From contig OY821517.1 in NCBI GenBank assembly GCA_963682025.1, positions 229,513,878-229,577,877 on the forward strand: a stretch of 64,000 bases of DNA. Direction: 5' to 3'. Both the position numbers and the translations under genes were made by a program. This DNA comes from Cordilura impudica. Taxonomy: Eukaryota; Arthropoda; Insecta; Diptera; Scathophagidae. Under the pieces are notes generated by a model. It searched no databases and was not told the DNA's origin. It saw nothing but the letters and a program-made list of their open reading frames with translations. This document shows positions 1 to 11,705 of this stretch, one piece after another (positions within the stretch are counted from its first letter, which is position 1; each line of letters begins with the position of its first letter).

Positions 1-690
1 GATACACCAAAAACAATTTTCGTCAGCATAACATATATACATACCAATACTAACTAACAAAAAAAATTAAGAAATATTATTAACAACGATTCACTAAAAA
101 TAGCATCCCGACCGAACAAACTTTGAACAGACTCTTCAACACACAAAAAACAAAAACCAATATATAAAAACAACATAGTGTAGTTTATCAATTGCAATGT
201 AAGCAACAACAAACAACAGTGCAGTAAAATATATATAGGACAAACAAAAAGACAACTAGGCATTCGAATAAAAGAACATAAACGGACAATAGAATTGAAA
301 GCAGAAACAACCGCTTTAGCGCAACACTCTGCAGACAAAAACCACGGCTTCGATTTTGACAACATACAAATTTTAGAAAAAGAGACAAAAACAAACAAAA
401 GACTGACACTGGAAAGTTTGCACATTAAGAAAAACATAGAAAAGGCGATTAATAAAAAAGAAGATAGTGACAACATAAGTAACACATATAATATCATTTC
501 AAAACCAAAAAGATGACTAAATAATATATTGACGCTTAAAATTAGAAATAATATAAGGTATTTATAATTTGAGATATAATTATACATTAAGAATTGTGAC
601 AATGAAAAATTGATTTGTGTTATTTTAATTAAAAAGTCGCCCGAAGAGGACACAAATCCAGTGTCGAAACGTTGCGCAACAAAAAAAAAA
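1..690 (+). pseudogene. Penelope-like element 3' end with GIY-YIG endonuclease (copy A)
   Basis: In the frame ending at 516 the translation reads CNVSNNKQQCSKIYIGQTKRQ, followed by IRIKEHKRTI, TALAQHSADKNHGFDF, a glutamate-rich stretch and LESLHIKK. A Cys-x-Cys lead-in, YIGQTKR, EHK, and a conserved His-Phe-Asp block are the hallmarks of the C-terminal GIY-YIG nuclease domain of Penelope-like retroelements, which nicks the target DNA. Upstream, DSLKIASRPNKL is also typical of this family but is cut by stops at about 126 and 184, so the copy is dead. The RT domain is not present. Sequence from 517 to about 690 is probably the 3' UTR, ending near an A-run at 680. Confidence 0.8.
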
Positions 691-808
691 AAACAGAAAT
701 AATTTGTTTTAATTTTTTTAAAAATATGACCAAGTAAGCTTTACCAAAAATCAACAAAAGGAAATATTTATTGTCTACAAAAATATCACGTTTTTCATAT
801 AAACATTT

Positions 809-1309
809 ATATTTCAAGGTGAAATTAATGAGCTCAAAAAGATAATTCAAACTCAAAATGAAACGATAATGGCAGCATTGTCTACCCAAAAAGTAGTGAC
901 CGAAAGCCTTGTTCGCCAGGAAAAACACAATGTGGCAATTAAGAATGTTTTTCCAATAAACACCCTCGAGAAGTCGAAAACGCTCAATGACGTCATAACT
1001 GATGAAAATCAGCAAAGTCATGTGAGTTCTTATTTTTCTCTACTTTTATGATCTTTTTTTTTTTTTTTCCAAATTTTCATGCTTTTTTAACTGACCAATG
1101 GCATGAAATTATCTCTGTGCAATTGATTCGCTATAAATATTGATGGCACTCATGGCAAAAAGCGTTTGAAGAATTATGAAAACGTTTTTGATGCATTGAT
1201 AGATGCGGTTCGGCCTCTCTGTGATGACCCACACAAAGAATTATGCAACGCCTTAGCTGTTATTAAAAAACGTCTTTTTCATAACGTTTGTGTTGATAAA
1301 AAAAAATAA
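809..1309 (+). pseudogene. Small coiled-coil gene remnant, possibly DUF4806-like (copy A)
   Basis: An open stretch runs from about 820 to 1051 and starts with a heptad-like segment (EINELKKIIQTQNETI), then FPINTLEKSKTLNDVI. A GTGAGT at 1021 could be a splice donor. After a T-rich gap a second open segment at about 1141-1309 reads IDGTHGKKRLKNYENVFDAL and ends in a lysine-rich tail and stop. The order coiled coil, FPINTLE and G-x-x-GK-x-x-F-like block recalls insect DUF4806 proteins, but that match is from memory and weak. No acceptor AG lies between the two pieces in a convincing position, so a frameshifted pseudogene is more likely than a working two-exon gene. Confidence 0.35.
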
Positions 1310-1690
1310 ATAATTTCAATAATACAATATTTTCTATGAGCAGTACAAACATTTTACTTGTTTTCATTACAAATTTTATTTTAAGTCATGATATGTACCT
1401 GAATTTTCATTTAATGTCAGCAACCACGTTGTAAAAAGATGCCTTCATTTTATATATTTTGTATATTATAATAATTATTTCTATATATAAATATATATAT
1501 ATATATAGGTATATCAGATCGAATCTAACTCTCTTTACAAACGGTCGTGTAAAAAATTAAAGCGCTTAGAGTACAACTATTTAAAATTAAAAACAAGTGT
1601 ATATTTTTGTTTTTGCAATTGCCTATTCTTGATCTCATTTGAACTCACGTGGTAGACAATTCAGCTTAAAACAGGAATAAAAATTGAGCG
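1310..1690. other. AT-rich non-coding stretch with TA microsatellite
   Basis: No coding signal. A short (TA)n tract lies at about 1481-1507. The last 150 or so bases before 1691 are less AT-biased and are probably the 5' UTR of the Jockey-type LINE that follows. The same stretch is repeated at about 10202-10582. Confidence 0.6.
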
Positions 1691-2814
1691 ATGGCCCGAG
1701 GGACCAAATCTTCATCAAAAAGAAAGCTTGTGAATAAGAAGATGACAAAACTTCCTCCGGGTTTTGTTAATCCGAACATTGCGACAACTTCAAGCAACAG
1801 GTTTAATCTGCTTGCTGGCCTCAATGATATGGACGTAACTCCCGTATCAAATATTAACGATGTTAAGGAACACAAACCTTCACCCATTGTCGTAGAAGCT
1901 AACGCTTCATTTACAGAAATACAAAAGCTGCTTGCTAAGGATTGTATTTTCAAACGTACTTCAATTGGTACCAAAATTATTGCTCCAAGTAATAAAATGT
2001 ACGAATGCTACAAACAAATACTTAAAGTGAATAAGATGGAGTTTCATTCTTATGGCTCCAAAGAAAATAGGTTATACACTACCTTTTTACACGGTTTACC
2101 CCGCATAAGCTCTGAGGAAATCTCCAAGGAGTTAAAAAACTACAACCTATCCCCTTCTTCCGTAACTGAAATAGTCACCAAATTCAGTTCAAACAATAAT
2201 GCAGTTTATAAAGTTCAACACGAACAATTTCCAATATTATAAGTTCTTGGAAAAAATACAAATCGAAATCCAGGAGCAGACCAACTCAATGCTGGAACTG
2301 CTTAATGTATGGCCATGGCGGTGAACATTGCCATCGAAGTGCTGCGTGTATGATATGTGCAGAACAACATCATACAAATGTGTGTCCGCTTAACACAAAT
2401 GAAAAAAGACCATCTGTTTTTACGTGCTTTAATTGCAAAAAACATGGAAAAGAGAGAACTGATCACTCTGCAAACGACATCAACTGTCCATTACGTTCTC
2501 TCTACTTGGAAACTAGAACAAGAGTAACTTCCAAAAGTCATAACAACAGCAGGCAACAACAAAATTTTTCATTTCAATCAAAGGTTGATTTCCCAAATTT
2601 AAGTAACAACAACACAAATTGTAACAATAACATCAATAATAACAGCAAAGCTACATATGCTAACCAGCTGAAAACAAACAACGATTTATTTAGCATTGAT
2701 GAGCTTTTTGATATTTTCACTACAGCTATGGATGATTTGCATAGGTGCACTTCAAAAGTACAACAAATCAAAGTTGTAATGTCAATGGTAAAATACGCCC
2801 ATGGATTATACTAA
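1691..2814 (+). pseudogene. LINE ORF1 (gag-like nucleic-acid-binding protein), copy A
   Basis: The first 183 codons are open from the ATG at 1691, beginning with a basic, serine- and lysine-rich N-terminus. They stop at 2242; the protein continues in another frame from about 2243. There CWNCLMYGHGGEHC, CMICAEQHHTNVC and CFNCKKHGKER form three consecutive CCHC-type zinc knuckles, followed by an asparagine-rich tail to 2814. In Jockey elements this protein packages the RNA. One frameshift near 2240 breaks it, and copy B shares that break. The end overlaps the ORF2 start at 2801 by 14 bases, a usual LINE arrangement. Confidence 0.8.
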
Positions 2815-5409
2815 TAATTTAAACGAATTCAAAATGCTTCACTTGAATGCTAATGGCATTTCAAACTTATCTAAATTAAAACAATTTGAGATACTAATTG
2901 AACGAAAAAATATTAAAATAGCGTCTTTGAATGAAACATTTTTTTCAGAAAATCATAGACCCTATTTTAAAAATTATTATTTATATAGAAGTGACAGAAC
3001 AGATGCAAGAGGAGGAGGAGTAGCTCTGTTAATTCATAAATCTGTCGCTCATAAAAACCTCTTTATATCAAACACCTCATCAATCGAAAACATTTCAATT
3101 GAAGTTATTATAAATAATAGACCTATTGTTGTATCTTCGCTATATTCACCAAGATATACCCATAACTTCTGTGCTGATATCTTGAACCTAACACCTTCCA
3201 CCAAAGAATATATAGTTTTTGGTGACCTAAATGCCAAACATCGTTCTTGGAATTGCCGTTCAAATAATACGGCAGGAATCGCACTGAACAATCTACAGCA
3301 ATCAAGCAATTTTTCATACACTATCCTAATAGTCCAACCCTATTCCCCCAGCAACACAATCGCGAAGCATCCACAGTCGATATTATTTTAAGCAACTCTG
3401 CTTTAAATATAGACGTAAAAACAATGGATTACGAAATACCATCAGACCATCGCCCCATTATATGTACACTTAAAAGATCAATGGCCTTGCAGGTTGACCT
3501 CAATTATTATGATTATAGTGCAGCCAACTAGAACATTTATATGAATTTTTAAGACAATAAAATCACGTTAAATTCGGATATATACAATACCAAGGCAGTA
3601 ATTGATCAGGAAATCCAAAAATTTATGAATGTAGTTTTCGAAGCAAGGGATGTGTCTACACCTAAACTAACTCAACAAAATAATTACACATAACCAGAAA
3701 GTACTGTGAAATATATAAAACTAAGAAGAAACTTTAAAAGAAAAATTCAACGATCTTCAAATATAGCCGAGCAAACTTTTTATAATCAATGCACTAAGTT
3801 TCTAAGCAACATGATTGATAAATGTATTAATTCGGAACGCAATAAGAAATGGTGTCAATTATTATCCAATTTAAAACCAGGGGATAAATCATTTTGGAAA
3901 ATAAGCAGGAACTTGCGAGGAAAAGGAAAAAAATCAAATCTCTCCCTTTAAAGTTGGAAATACAAAAATAACATCTGAAAAGGACAAGGCTGAAGTCCTG
4001 GCAAATACATTTGTCCAAGCAAATAACCTCACTGCGAACTACAACCATTCAGCGGATACATTAATAAATTCAACAGTAAATAATTTTAAGAAGGAAAATC
4101 CTAGTTCTGAAACAGCTACTTATACATCTCTTGAAGAAGTAATGAATATTGTCTCATCAATAAAACCCTCAAAATCCCCTGGTTTTGACAATGTTCTGAA
4201 CCTGCTCTTAAAGAAACTACCACTCAAAGCTCTAAAATTACTGGTTATAATATTTAACAGCTGCATCAAACTCAACTATTTCCCAAACCATTTCAAAAAT
4301 GCTAAGGTTATAGCTATTTACAAACCTATCAAGCCTAAAAATAACCCAAACAGCTACAGACCTATCAGTCTATTAAGTAACTTTGGTAAAATTTTTGAAA
4401 AAATTCTACATTCTCGTCTTAGTGAATTTGTAACGACCAATTCTATTGTTGCTAAAGAACAATTTGGATTTAAAAAAGGACATAGCCCTACTCACCAAAT
4501 AAACAGAATTAAAAATCAAATAATCACCAATAAAAACAATAAACGTTCAACGGGTCTAATATTGTTAGATATCGAAAAAGCGTTTGACACTGTTTGGCAT
4601 AATGGCCTAGTATTTAAATTCTTGATGCAACTATACCAATATATTTATGCAAACTTATTTCAGATTTCATTCACGACAGAAGTATTAAAGTTGCGATTAA
4701 TAATGAAACATCATCTCCAAAAACCATTACCACAAGATTGCCTCAAGGATCAGTCTTGTCGCCATTGCTTTACTCGATATATACATCCGATTTCAAAGTC
4801 CCGAAATATATGAAAATTGCTTACTACGCAGATAATACTGCGTTAATTTCTTCAAACAAACTTACAAGTGCACTCCTGAAGAAAATGGAAAAGGGACTTG
4901 TAAATTACAGTAAATATTTTCACAAATGGAAAATCAAAATTAATCCAAACAAAATTAATTCAACAAATATCCCAAAAGACTGCCAGGACGCCATCTTCTT
5001 ATTGGAAATAATACCATAAATGTACTTAATCATGTCAAATATCTCGGAGTTGCCTTGGACAAAAAGCTTACTTTTAAACAACATATTATGGCTAAGTGCC
5101 AAAAAGCTATAAATTCATTTAAAGCATTATGGCCACTACTAAATAGAAGGTCATTTCTAAACCCCAAAAACAAAAATCTACTCTTCAAAAGTGTTATAAG
5201 GCCAATATTAACATACGCTTACAAATTATACAAAACAAATGTCTTAAAATGATAATAAAAAGCCCTGGAGGTATCCTACAAATCTTCTTCATGAAGAAAC
5301 AGGTTACGAAAAAATTATTGATTTCATAACAAGGATTAATAACAATTACTTTGCCAAAATTGAAAATTCCTCTTACCCACTGATAAGAGAATGTAGAGAA
5401 TTAACGTGA
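2801..5409 (+). pseudogene. LINE ORF2 endonuclease plus reverse transcriptase, copy A
   Basis: Endonuclease at about 2801-3390: HLNANGI, LNETFF, DARGGGVALLIHK and FGDLNAKHRSWNC are the recognisable APE-type blocks. RT at about 4100-5250: KSPGFDNV, SYRPISLLS, EQFGF, LLDIEKAFDTVWH, PQGSVLSPLLYSIYTSDF and YADNTAL. The C-terminal LHEETGYEKI segment ends with a stop at 5407-5409. The frame is broken at about 3391, 3540, 3690, 3951, 4640 and 5019. The catalytic YADD box reads YADN, so this RT would be inactive even without the frameshifts. Confidence 0.85.
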
Positions 5410-5997
5410 AATTAAAAAGAAATCACCAAATTGAAAATTATGTGCTTATAGAGGTCTATTATTTCTAATAAACCTCTCATAACCACATAAATATTTTCAG
5501 ATAGTATATAAAGGTTTTTTCCCTCCCATTTTCCTTTAAAAATCATTAAAAAATAAAATAAAAACTATTATCTTTAGATACTATATATTATTTGTTGCAA
5601 TATCTATATGTGAAGATAAGATCTCATATGTGAATATCAAATTTGTTAAAATATGTAAATAAAGGAAGAATATATAATTGAAAATTGATATATAGGTATA
5701 TGTATATATATTTCGACAAACATGAAATAAAATTAAACTGTTAAAAAAGTGGTTTTAAAATAATTTAGTATAAACCGATTACTAATAACCAATTTTTCAA
5801 TTAACTACAAATTGGTTGAAATATAAGTAATTAGTAGTCAATTAAAAAGTCATGCAGAGGTGACCAACTGACTACCGCCTATGACATGCCCATGTTAAAA
5901 TAATGAGTCGGCGACAAGGAAAAAAGTCACTTAATCAACTAGATGTGCTTATTAAAAAACCAGTTTGAAGTTACTTAAAAATGTGTTTGACTTCCTA

Positions 5998-7724
5998 CAG
6001 GGTTGTTTATCATGTGTTGTGGTATTTAATGTTGTAGTTTGACGTAAATTTTGGTGTTGTGTTAGAATATCGTTTACAGTTGATGAGAATGATTCATTTG
6101 GTTTAGTAGGTGTTTGTTGGGTGATATTTGTTTCTTTTGAGTGTAAGGTTGTTGTAATTGTAGAATTGTGTTGTGAGTTGTTATTAGGATTGGTTGAAGT
6201 AATATTTGTTCTTTTTTTTAATTTCTTATTTCTCTCTTCTATAGCTGTTTGTAAGCCTTAAATTGGTATTTCATAGGATTGTGTGTCTGTTAATTTAAGT
6301 GAAGCTTCTTTGCAAGAGCAATTATTAACTGTTTTTATTTTCCTTATTATGGGACAATTTTTGTTGGTAGAGCGGTGTGGATGATTGGAATTTATACATT
6401 GGATTTTTGTGCATGGTATAGGGTCATGTATCATTGAAGAACAAATATCAGAATTTACGAGTGTGGCCGAGTTTAAAACATTTTTTGCATTGTATTGGAT
6501 TTGGAATGTAGGCATCGATTTTGCAGTTTAAGAAGCCAATTTTGATTACATTTGGTAACTGATACAGACTAAAATGAAAAATATGTAATGGTGTATTGGT
6601 TTCGGTGTTTTCCACAAATCGTGTAATTTTTTTTTGGTCTTGAAGGGGGGAGGTAAGGTTTTAAAACCTTTTTTTGCATTTCTCTTTCTGAATGTACGTA
6701 CAACATGTCAAGAGTGTTGTGTGAAAATTTCAAGTCAATCGGAGCAAATTTTAAGAAGATACAGCGTTTCCAGCGACCGGCCTCATACGGTACATCGTAT
6801 ATAAATCAGTTTTTAAAAAACTTTAAATCGATTTTCTCGCAAATAAATGTTCGAAGACCGTGAACATCATAACTCAAAATCTACTTGACCGATTCTTTTG
6901 AAATTTTACAAACTGTATCTACACATAAATCACCAGGTAACCACGAAGAGCTTTTTTTATATTTTTAATTTTCTTCCCCATTTTTTAACAAGAAACTCCC
7001 GAAATTTTATACCAAAAATCGCGTTTTTCACTTACTTCAAAATGCTGAAAAAAAAAAAAATTTAAAACTCTTCGTCACTACCTCAGGAAACATTTCACCT
7101 TTTAAACGCATTTTGATTTTTTTTATTTTACATGATCCGGTAACGAGTTATGATGTTCACCGCAAAACAACAACGCCTACAGAGATTCGCTGTCACGGAC
7201 TTATATATTAAAATTTTTAATTGAAATTTTTTTTCAAAGATTCTTCAAATATTATGCTATAACGTGTGTATGAAATAAATAAGCCAACATTATTCATATC
7301 TTCAAAAAATAATTATGAAAATACGACTTTTTTAACTTTTAAAACATTAACCCCCCCCCCCTCCCTCTAAGGTCCTTCTCTATCTTCCTCGCTGAGGTCA
7401 CGTAGTATCGGAGGAAATACAACACCTTTTATTGTATTCAGAGTTGGTTGAAAATTACTCTCTATTGGCAGATACCCGGTAAGCTGGTCGTCTTGAGGAA
7501 TCTATTTGCTTGAGCCTCATTTTTTTTGTCAATATAAGTAAATTACCGTCTCCAGTAAATGTTGTTTTATGAGTTGGTTTAGTAGAGATAGCTTCAAGTG
7601 CCTTGGAAACCAGAAAAATGTTATACCATTGTATTGGTTTATCAGGAATTTTACTTTTTAGTATAATAAACTTAATAATAATACAATAATACAATAATAC
7701 AATAATACAACGTTGAACTTTCAT
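5998..7724 (-). pseudogene. LINE ORF1 (gag) remnant on the minus strand, split by a MITE (copy A)
   Basis: Reading minus from 7724, the segments SKIPDKPIQWYNIFLVSKAL, then FQPTLNTIKGVVFPPILRDL, match the N-terminal RNA-binding region of I/R1-type gag proteins. After the MITE at 6645-7365 the frame resumes with KKITRFVENTETNTPL, YIPNPIQCKKCFKLGHTRKF (a zinc knuckle), further Cys/His pairs to about 6330, and an Asn/Thr/Gln-rich tail to about 6000. Frameshifts occur near 6475 and elsewhere. No ORF2 of this element is present. Confidence 0.65.
6645..7365. mobile_element. G-run-ended MITE (copy A)
   Basis: The left end is a run of Gs followed by AGGTAAGGTTTTAAAA. The right end, read in reverse complement, is a run of Gs followed by TTAATGTTTTAAAA. 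These are imperfect inverted termini, and there is no coding capacity. The unit interrupts a minus-strand gag frame, and a related copy occurs at 37955-38455. A small non-autonomous DNA transposon is the best reading; I cannot assign the superfamily. Confidence 0.6.
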
Positions 7725-7975
7725 TGTGAACGGTCAATCTTTAGATGTGCTCCTAAGTAAAGTAAAAAAACTGTGGTAAAAGTGCAACAAAAAATTTAAA
7801 AAAACACATATTATAAACAAAAAAATTTTCTACATAGTGGCGTTAAAAAATTAAAAAAAAAGTATATATTAAACTAAGCATTTTTAGCTTATAACATAAA
7901 TTATAAAATCAAATATTCAAACTAATAAAAATAATATTTGTATAAAAAGAACATAACATAAATAGAAATACAAAA

Positions 7976-8710
7976 ATGAGTCTGTGTGTTACATGCAAAA
8001 AAACATTACCAACAGAGTATGTAAAGTGCCATGGGTGTGACTCAAAATTTCACTACTCTCCATGCTGCACTTTACCAGAGAGTTCATACACGGGCATTTG
8101 TAGTGAACGCAAAGCTGAGTGGAGGTGCGATCTATGTAAACCGCGAAGAGGATCAAGCAACAATGCATATCATCTCGTCTTTAACGAAAGGCCTCAACAA
8201 AAACAGCAACGTAGAGAGGAAGTCAGATAATAATGATAATGCTAAACGCTTTAGAGAGCCTCTCTCCCTAAATGATGTGGATAATAATCTTGGTACTGTG
8301 AAAGCCGACGTTTTGCTACTAAAAACGGACGTCAAAACAATAAAAACAAATATCAACGATATTAAAACAACAATGCAACAATTAGCAACAAACATAAATC
8401 AGAATAATAACCAACTCAACACAAACATACAAAATGCTCTCGCTACCATTACAAGCACCCTCACAACGTTGACATCTCAAGTCAGTGAACTCTGCGAAAA
8501 AAACAAAGAAAAAGAAAAACAAATGGAGGAAATGGATAATCTCATAAACTACCGTGAACAAAAAATAATAATAAAAAATGTCGAAATAAAAAATGTAAAC
8601 AATACGGATATCGTTCCAAACGATGTTATCAAACAAATTGCCGCTTTTGTAAATGTTGAAATTAAAGATGATGATATAAGTAACGCATATAAGGTGAAGA
8701 AAACGGATAA
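7976..8710 (+). pseudogene. 5' part of CR1-like LINE ORF1 with PHD-type finger (copy A, truncated)
   Basis: From the ATG at 7976 the frame encodes CVTCKKTLP, CHGC, FHYSPCC and WRCDLCK, the spacing of a PHD-like zinc finger. It stops at 8230, but the coiled-coil segment (repeated KTDVK, NINDIK and QNNNQL-type heptads) continues in another frame from about 8225. Translation is cut at about 8710 where a heptamer repeat starts. The full-length version is at 20695-21730. Confidence 0.75.
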
Positions 8711-8802
8711 AAATTAAAATTAAAAATTAAAAATTAAAATCCAAAAATTAAAAATTAAAAATTAAAAATTAAAAATTAAAAATTAAAAATTAAAAATTAA
8801 AA
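8711..8802. repeat. (TTAAAAA)n minisatellite at the duplication junction
   Basis: About 13 tandem copies of a 7-bp unit with one TCC interruption near 8742. It separates the truncated LINE ORF1 of copy A from the Penelope-like fragment of copy B. Confidence 0.9.
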
Positions 8803-8803
8803 A

Positions 8804-9582
8804 GAATTACCTCTATAAATACATTAAACATATGATAAAACTAGTATTACAAGAAAACAAAAACACACAACAAAACAACTAACACAGCTGATACACCAAA
8901 AACAATTTTCGCCAGCATACCATATATACATACCAATACTAACTAACAAAAAAAATTAAGAAATATTATTAACAACGATTCACTAAAAATAGCATCCCGA
9001 CCGAACAAACTTTGAACAGACTCTTCAACACACAAAAAACAAAAACCAATATATAAAAACAACATAGTGTAGTTTATCAATTGCAATGTAAGCAACAACA
9101 AACAACAGTGCAATAAAATATATATAGGACAAACAAAAAGACAACTAGGCATTCGAATAAAAGAACATAAACGGACAATAGAATTGAAAGCAGAAACAAC
9201 CGCTTTAGCGCAACACTCTGCAGACAAAAACCACGGCTTCGATTTTGACAACATACAAATTTTAGAAAAAGAGACAAAAACAAACAAAAGACTGACACTG
9301 GAAAGTTTGCACATTAAGAAAAACATAGAAAAGGCGATTAATAAAAAAGAAGATAGTGACAACATAAGTAACACATATAATATCATTTCAAAACCAAAAA
9401 GATGACTAAATAATATATTGATGCTTAAAATTAGAAATAATATAAGGTATTTATAATTTGAGATATAATTATACATTAAGAATTGTGACAATGAAAAATT
9501 GATTTGTGTTATTTTAATTAAAAAGTCGCCCGAAGAGGACACAAATCCAGTGTCGAAACGTTGCGCAACAAAAAAAAAAAAA
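8804..9582 (+). pseudogene. Penelope-like element 3' end with GIY-YIG endonuclease (copy B)
   Basis: Second copy of the fragment at 1-690, with the same stops and the same uninterrupted final frame ending at 9405. About 85 additional upstream bases are visible here. They read toward FASIPYI and a following proline- and leucine-type segment that resembles the linker before the GIY-YIG domain in Penelope-like elements. The fragment abuts the heptamer repeat at 8711-8802, so its true 5' boundary is a truncation. Confidence 0.8.
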
Positions 9583-9699
9583 AACAGAAATAATTTGTTT
9601 TAATTTTTTTAAAAATATGACCAAGTAAGCTTTACCAAAAATCAACAAAAGGAAATATTTATTGTCTACAAAAATATCACGTTTTTCATATAAACATTT

Positions 9700-10201
9700 A
9701 TATTTCAAGGTGAAATTAATGAGCTCAAAAAGATAATTCAAACTCAAAATGAAACGATAATGGCAGCATTGTCTACCCAAAAAGTAGTGACCGAAAGCCT
9801 TGTTCGCCAGGAAAAACACAATGTGGCAATTAAGAATGTTTTTCCAATAAACACCCTCGAGAAGTCGAAAACGCTCAATGACGTCATAACTGATGAAAAT
9901 CAGCAAAGTCATGTGAGTTCTTATTTTTCTCTACTTTTATGATCTTTTTTTTTTTTTTTTCCAAATTTTCATGCTTTTTTAACTGACCAATGGCATGAAA
10001 TTATCTCTGTGCAATTGATTCGCTATAAATATTGATGGCACTCATGGCAAAAAGCGTTTGAAGAATTATGAAAACGTTTTTGATGCATTGATAGATGCGG
10101 TTCGGCCTCTCTGTGATGACCCACACAAAGAATTATGCAACGCCTTAGCTGTTATTAAAAAACGTCTTTTTCATAACGTTTGTGTTGATAAAAAAAAATA
10201 A
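9700..10201 (+). pseudogene. Small coiled-coil gene remnant (copy B)
   Basis: Near-identical duplicate of 809-1309; the T-run is longer (about 9946-9960). Same open segments, same candidate donor, same lack of a good acceptor. Function unknown. Confidence 0.35.
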
Positions 10202-10582
10202 ATAATTTCAATAATACAATATTTTCTATGAGCAGTACAAACATTTTACTTGTTTTCATTACAAATTTTATTTTAAGTCATGATATGTACCTGAATTTTC
10301 ATTTAATGTCAGCAACCACGTTGTAAAAAGATGCCTTCATTTTATATATTTTGTATATTATAATAATTATTTCTATATATAAATATATATATATATATAG
10401 GTATATCAGATCGAATCTAACTCTCTTTACAAACGGTCGTGTAAAAAATTAAAGCGCTTAGAGTACAACTATTTAAAATTAAAAACAAGTGTATATTTTT
10501 GTTTTTGCAATTGCCTATTCTTGATCTCATTTGAACTCACGTGGTAGACAATTCAGCTTAAAACAGGAATAAAAATTGAGCG

Positions 10583-11705
10583 ATGGCCCGAGGGACCAAA
10601 TCTTCATCAAAAAGAAAGCTTGTGAATAAGAAGATGACAAAACTTCCTCCGGGTTTTGTTAATCCGAACATTGCGACAACTTCAAGCAACAGGTTTAATC
10701 TGCTTGCTGGCCTCAATGATATGGACGTAACTCCCGTATCAAATATTAACGATGTTAAGGAACACAAACCTTCACCCATTGTCGTAGAAGCTAACGCTTC
10801 ATTTACAGAAATACAAAAGCTGCTTGCTAAGGATTGTATTTTCAAACGTACTTCAATTGGTACCAAAATTATTGCTCCAAGTAATAAAATGTACGAATGC
10901 TACAAACAAATACTTAAAGAGAATAAGATGGAGTTTCATTCTTATGGCTCCAAAGAAAATAGGTTATACACTACCTTTTTACACGGTTTACCCCGCATAA
11001 GCTCTGAGGAAATCTCCAAGGAGTTAAAAAACTACAACCTATCCCCTTCTTCCGTAACTGAAATAGTCACCAAATTCAGTTCAAACAATAATGCAGTTTA
11101 TAAAGTTCAACACGAACAATTTCCAATATTATAAGTTCTTGGAAAAAATACAAATCGAAATCCAGGAGCAGACCAACTCAATGCTGGAACTGCTTAATGT
11201 ATGGCCATGGCGGTGAACATTGCCATCGAAGTGCTGCGTGTATGATATGTGCAGAACAACATCATACAAATGTGTGTCCGCTTAACACAAATGAAAAAGA
11301 CCAGCTGTTTTTACGTGCTTTAATTGCAAAAAACATGGAAAAGAGAGAACTGATCACTCTGCAAACGACATCAACTGTCCATTACGTTCTCTCTATTTGG
11401 AAACTAGAACAAGAGTAACTTCCAAAAGTCATAACAACAGCAGGCAACAACAAAATTTTTCATTTCAATCAAAGGTTGATTTCCCAAATTTAAGTAACAA
11501 CAACACAAATTGTAACAATAACATCAATAATAACAGCAAAGCTACATATGCTAACCAGCTGAAAACAAACAACGATTTATTTAGCATTGATGAGCTTTTT
11601 GATATTTTCACTACAGCTATGGATGATTTGCATAGGTGCACTTCAAAATTACAACAAATCAAAGTTGTAATGTCAATGGTAAAATACGCCCATGGATTAT
11701 ACTAA
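10583..11705 (+). pseudogene. LINE ORF1 gag-like, copy B
   Basis: Same N-terminal 183 codons, stopping at 11134, and the same frameshift as copy A. An additional one-base deletion after NTNEK at about 11298 shifts the third zinc knuckle out of frame; it is regained in the frame that starts at 11397. There are substitutions relative to copy A such as V to E near 10920 and a valine-to-leucine change near the end. Confidence 0.8.

Larger units (their letters stand above)
1510..5580 (+). mobile_element. Decayed Jockey-type LINE (copy A)
   Basis: Contains, in order, a gag-like ORF1 with three zinc knuckles, an apurinic-type endonuclease, a reverse transcriptase and a short C-terminal region, which is the normal gene order of Jockey-clade non-LTR retrotransposons. 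The length of about 4 kb fits a near-complete element. Element ends are approximate because no target duplication was found; the 3' side is A-rich around 5540-5570. Confidence 0.8.
1..8710. repeat. Tandem duplication, copy A
   Basis: This segment recurs almost unchanged from 8890 onward at an offset of 8889 to 8892 bases; the offset falls to 8883 after a 9-base deletion in copy B near 12340 and jumps to about 12777 past the insertion at 13448-17336. The copies differ by scattered single bases (for example near 26, 226, 2028, 3146 and 3234) and small indels. Both share the same frameshifts and the same stop codons, so the elements had decayed before duplication. Copy A ends inside a LINE ORF1 at about 8710, where a heptamer repeat begins. 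Confidence 0.93.

Noticed and set aside
54..653. 199-codon minus-strand ORF (repeated at 8943-9542)
   Set aside because: Antisense shadow of the Penelope-like GIY-YIG frame; hydrophobic by A-richness of the opposite strand.
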